A DNA stretch of 64,000 nucleotides from assembly GCA_963820965.1 (NCBI GenBank), contig CAWGCC010000046.1:62001-126000 (forward strand), written 5' to 3'. This stretch comes from DATEDA01 sp963820965 (GTDB lineage Bacteria; Pseudomonadota; Gammaproteobacteria; Burkholderiales; SG8-39). Below, piece after piece: positions 61,635 to 64,000 of this stretch (its first letter is position 1; each line of letters starts with the position of its first letter). The notes under the pieces are model-generated. The model made no database searches. It was not told the origin of the DNA and worked only from the letters and a program-made list of their open reading frames with translations. The translations under genes were made by a program, and so were the position numbers.

Positions 61635-61994
61635 ATGAAAGCTTTCCACTGCCGGCTATCGGCCGCGATCGCGGCATCGTTCCTCGCGGTTGCCTGCACT
61701 CAGCCCCCGCCCAAGCCAGCACCGCCGCCCGTCGGCCCGCCGAAGGTCGGCGTCGTCGGCCTAGTGAGCTCGGTGAAGCACCGCGGGCTGACGCAGGACA
61801 ATTGGCGGGGCTACTTCGGGAAGTTCTTCTCGAACGAAACCGACTCCAACATCAGCCAGGTCCAGTACGAGGTGACCGTCCTGTACGACGACGGCACGAC
61901 CGGTAACGTCACCGTCGACGAGAAGCCGACCGTCCAGCCCGGACAGAAGGTCCGCGTCACCGGCAACCAGATCGAGCCGCTGGTCCGCCGCTAG
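61635..61994 (+). CDS. Small proline-rich lipoprotein of unknown function
   Basis: The 119-aa protein has a signal ending in LAVAC with candidate lipidated C21, then a Pro-rich linker (TQPPPKPAPPPVGPPK). The compact domain GVVGLVSSVKHRGLTQDNWRG, SQVQYEVTVLYDDGTTGNV and QKVRVTGNQIEPLVRR looks like an outer-membrane lipoprotein of the glycine-zipper neighbourhood type but lacks the zipper. Its stop overlaps the convergent pobA stop by 4 bp. The family is not recognised with confidence. Confidence 0.72.
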   Translation: MKAFHCRLSAAIAASFLAVACTQPPPKPAPPPVGPPKVGVVGLVSSVKHRGLTQDNWRGYFGKFFSNETDSNISQVQYEVTVLYDDGTTGNVTVDEKPTVQPGQKVRVTGNQIEPLVRR

Positions 61995-63166
61995 TCGAGC
62001 GGCAGGCCGACGTAGTTCTCCGCGAGGCTGGTGGCGGCGGCGCGCGAGCTCACCACGTACTCGAGCTGCGAGCGCTGCAGGCGCTGGCCGAACGCGTCGT
62101 CGTCATGGAACCGGTGCAGCATCGAGGTCATCCACCACGAGAAGTGCTCGGCGCGCCAGATGCGGCGGAGGGCCGTTTCGGAGTAGCGCGCGAGCAGGTC
62201 CCTGCGGCCGTGCTTGAAAGACTCCACGAGCGCGCGCGCGAGCACGCGGACGTCCGCGGCGGCGAGATTGAGCCCCTTCGCACCGGTCGGCGGCACGATG
62301 TGCGCGGAGTCGCCCGCGAGATAGAGCCGGCCGTGCTGCATCGGCTCGCAGACGAAGCTCCGCATCGCGATGATGCCCTTCTGGAAGATGCGGCCCTTGG
62401 TCACCTTCCATCCGTCCGCCATCTCGAGACGCGCATCGAACTCCGTCCAGATCCGCTCGTCGGGCCAGTTCTCGATGCGGTCGTTGGGATCGCACTGGAA
62501 GTACATCCGCTGGATCTGCGGCGAGCGCGTGCTGACGAGGACGAAGCCGCGCTCGTGGTAGGCGTAGATCAGCTCGTCGGAGGACGGCGGCGCCTCGGCG
62601 AGGATCCCGAACCAGCCGAACGGATAGACTCGCACGTGCTCGCGGCGCACCCGCGACGGGATCGACGGCCGGCTCACGCCATGGAAGCCGTCGCAGCCGG
62701 CGATGAAGTCGCAATCGAGCTCGCGCCCCTCGCCGTCCTTGCGGAAGTGGATCCTGGGCGCCGACGTATCGATGTCGCTGACGCTGGTGCCCTCGACCTT
62801 GAAGATGACCTCGCCGCCGGCATCGAGCCGCGCCTTCACGAGATCCTTGATGACCTCGTGCTGGGCGTAGACGGTGATCGCGCGCCCGCCGGTCAGCTCC
62901 GCGAGATCGATGCGGTGCCGGCGTCCACCGAACGCGAGCTCGATCCCGTTGTGGACGAAGCCCTCGCGCTTCATCCGCTCGCCGACGCCCGTCTCGATCA
63001 GCAGATCGACGGTGCCCTGCTCGAGCACGCCCGCCCGGATCGTCTGCTCGATCTCCTCGCGGCTGCGGTTCTCGAGCACGACCGAGTCGATCCCTTCCCG
63101 GTGCAGCAGGTGCGAGAGCAGCAGCCCCGCCGGGCCAGCGCCGATGATGCCGACTTGCGTACGCAC
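61991..63166 (-). CDS. pobA: 4-hydroxybenzoate 3-monooxygenase
   Basis: The 391-aa flavoprotein hydroxylates 4-hydroxybenzoate to protocatechuate with NADPH. It has GIIGAGPAGLLLSHLLHREG, the family-specific RSREEIEQTIRAGVLEQGTVDLL, the DG fingerprint CDGFHGVSRPSIP, and GDSAHIVPPTGAKGLNLAAADV. Length matches PobA (about 394 aa), and the whole sequence looks intact. The VanA-like gene upstream on the same strand (94 bp away) suggests joint breakdown of lignin-type aromatics. Confidence 0.94.
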   Translation of the reverse strand: MRTQVGIIGAGPAGLLLSHLLHREGIDSVVLENRSREEIEQTIRAGVLEQGTVDLLIETGVGERMKREGFVHNGIELAFGGRRHRIDLAELTGGRAITVYAQHEVIKDLVKARLDAGGEVIFKVEGTSVSDIDTSAPRIHFRKDGEGRELDCDFIAGCDGFHGVSRPSIPSRVRREHVRVYPFGWFGILAEAPPSSDELIYAYHERGFVLVSTRSPQIQRMYFQCDPNDRIENWPDERIWTEFDARLEMADGWKVTKGRIFQKGIIAMRSFVCEPMQHGRLYLAGDSAHIVPPTGAKGLNLAAADVRVLARALVESFKHGRRDLLARYSETALRRIWRAEHFSWWMTSMLHRFHDDDAFGQRLQRSQLEYVVSSRAAATSLAENYVGLPLD

Positions 63167-63260
63167 TTGGAGCCCTCCTTCGATTCGATACGAACCCGGG
63201 ACCGAATGTTACTCGCGACGCGACACCCGGGCCGGCTACTCACGCGGCCGGACGGTGTTG

Positions 63261-64000
63261 TCAGTTGCTGCCGCGCGACTCGACCTCGATCATCGACGCC
63301 AGCAGTCGACGCCCCTGCGTCGGGCCGGCGTCGGCCTTGATCGTCACCTGGAACGCGGGTTCCGTCACCGGACCGATGATGCGCTGCTGGGCTTCCAGCA
63401 TTTCCTTGTCCTCGTCGAACGTGCGGCGCACGTTTTCGCGCAGGAACTCGGTGACGGCGATCTCGTCGAGCCGGAAGTTGCGCGCGAACGCCCAGAAGTA
63501 GTGGGAGGAGGTCGGCGTCTCGGGCGTGATCAGGTCGATCACGCGACCTTCGACGCGGATCGAGCCGGGGATAGGCTCGAGCGGCTGCACGCCGACGTCG
63601 ATCACGATGTAACCGGGGGGCAAATACACCGTGCGCTGCCAGCGGTCCACCTTGTCCGATGCCGACACCCGCGCGAGGTACTGATAGAACGGCGGCGGGT
63701 TGCAGGCCTTCATCTCCTTCTCCACGTACACCGCCCCGGGGTCCATGCGGATCGAGATCGGCGACTCGGCCACCGAGTCGTGTCCGATCGTCTTGCCGTG
63801 CACGTAGGTCTCGTGCGAGAGATCGAGCAGGTTGTCGTTGAGCAGCTTGTAGTTCGCGTCGACCCGGTGATAGCCCTCGCTCGCCACCCAGCCCGGCGAG
63901 TCCATCCAGTGCACGTCGGGTACGAGCGCGGGGTCGGCCTTCTCCGGATCCCCCATCCAGATCCACGCGCACTTGTAGCGCTCGAGCACCGGGTAGGTCT
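63261..64000 (-). CDS. Rieske-type aromatic oxygenase, vanillate O-demethylase-like (3' part; runs off the right edge)
   Basis: The window holds the last 245 or so codons of the oxygenase; the Rieske domain is outside. The catalytic domain shows the mononuclear iron ligands in NLLDLSHETYVHG, GYHRVDANYKLLNDN just before, then YFWAFARNFRLDE and the ending IGPVTEPAFQVTIKADAG. The layout resembles VanA-type oxygenases, which demethylate vanillate to protocatechuate; related enzymes act on other methoxy- or chloro-aromatics. pobA downstream also makes protocatechuate, which supports the VanA idea. Confidence 0.82.
   Translation of the reverse strand, partial: TYPVLERYKCAWIWMGDPEKADPALVPDVHWMDSPGWVASEGYHRVDANYKLLNDNLLDLSHETYVHGKTIGHDSVAESPISIRMDPGAVYVEKEMKACNPPPFYQYLARVSASDKVDRWQRTVYLPPGYIVIDVGVQPLEPIPGSIRVEGRVIDLITPETPTSSHYFWAFARNFRLDEIAVTEFLRENVRRTFDEDKEMLEAQQRIIGPVTEPAFQVTIKADAGPTQGRRLLASMIEVESRGSN

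Overview
The window is chromosomal DNA from a high-GC bacterium, most likely a betaproteobacterium (Burkholderiales or a close relative). The signs are the block sdhC-sdhD-sdhA-sdhB-sdhE-gltA-odhA-odhB-lpdA-zapE, the ffs-dnaX pair, parE-parC, and the acetate genes grouped with DUF294/exonuclease genes and a CrbS-like sensor kinase. I see no insertion sequence, prophage, rRNA or CRISPR array. The genus cannot be told from the sequence alone. Long open frames opposite real genes are common here because GC content is high, and they were discarded.

Layout. 1-9.8 kb: housekeeping genes on the minus strand (dnaX 5' part, 4.5S RNA, parC, parE), then tRNA-modification gene mnmC (+), an acyl-CoA dehydrogenase (-) and a DUF1932 dehydrogenase (+). 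9.8-13.9 kb: an octaheme cytochrome/TPR gene carrying three same-direction frameshifts, an unrecognised lipoprotein gene and tRNA-Ser(GGA). 13.9-28.9 kb: a long minus-strand acetate locus reading acs, cNMP-CBS-DUF294 protein, DnaQ-fold exonuclease, DUF294 protein, yjcH, actP, a tiny membrane protein, an SSS-type sensor kinase, a receiver-only response regulator, a pseudokinase-exonuclease fusion and an FAD-linked oxidase. 29-35 kb (+): a CitE-like lyase, an acyl-CoA ligase, a surface-adhesin-E-like protein, UPF0114 and class I fumarase. 34.8-42 kb (-): transglutaminase-like protein, SET-domain protein, class II fumarase, propionyl-CoA synthetase, AcuI-type reductase and ZapE. 42-52.6 kb (-): 2-oxoglutarate dehydrogenase, citrate synthase and succinate dehydrogenase. 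53.2-61 kb (+): malate dehydrogenase, two CitE-like lyases around a MaoC hydratase, two small exported proteins and aconitase. 61-64 kb: SlyD, a small lipoprotein, PobA and the 3' part of a VanA-like oxygenase gene.

Function. Most of the window serves oxidation and assimilation of acetate, propionate and related CoA thioesters. Acetate enters through ActP/YjcH and is activated by Acs. Propionate is activated by PrpE, and acrylyl-CoA is probably reduced by AcuI. Nearly the whole TCA cycle is present; isocitrate dehydrogenase and succinyl-CoA synthetase are not in view. Three CitE-like lyases and a mesaconyl-CoA-hydratase-like MaoC protein suggest a side route joining glyoxylate with acetyl-CoA or propionyl-CoA. 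PobA and VanA point to use of lignin-derived aromatics.

The most interesting part is the acetate locus. It pairs two DUF294 nucleotidyltransferase-like proteins with two DEDDh exonuclease domains, one of them fused to a membrane PAS/pseudokinase module and translationally coupled to the sensor kinase and a receiver with no output domain. This may be an uncharacterised nucleotide-based switch.
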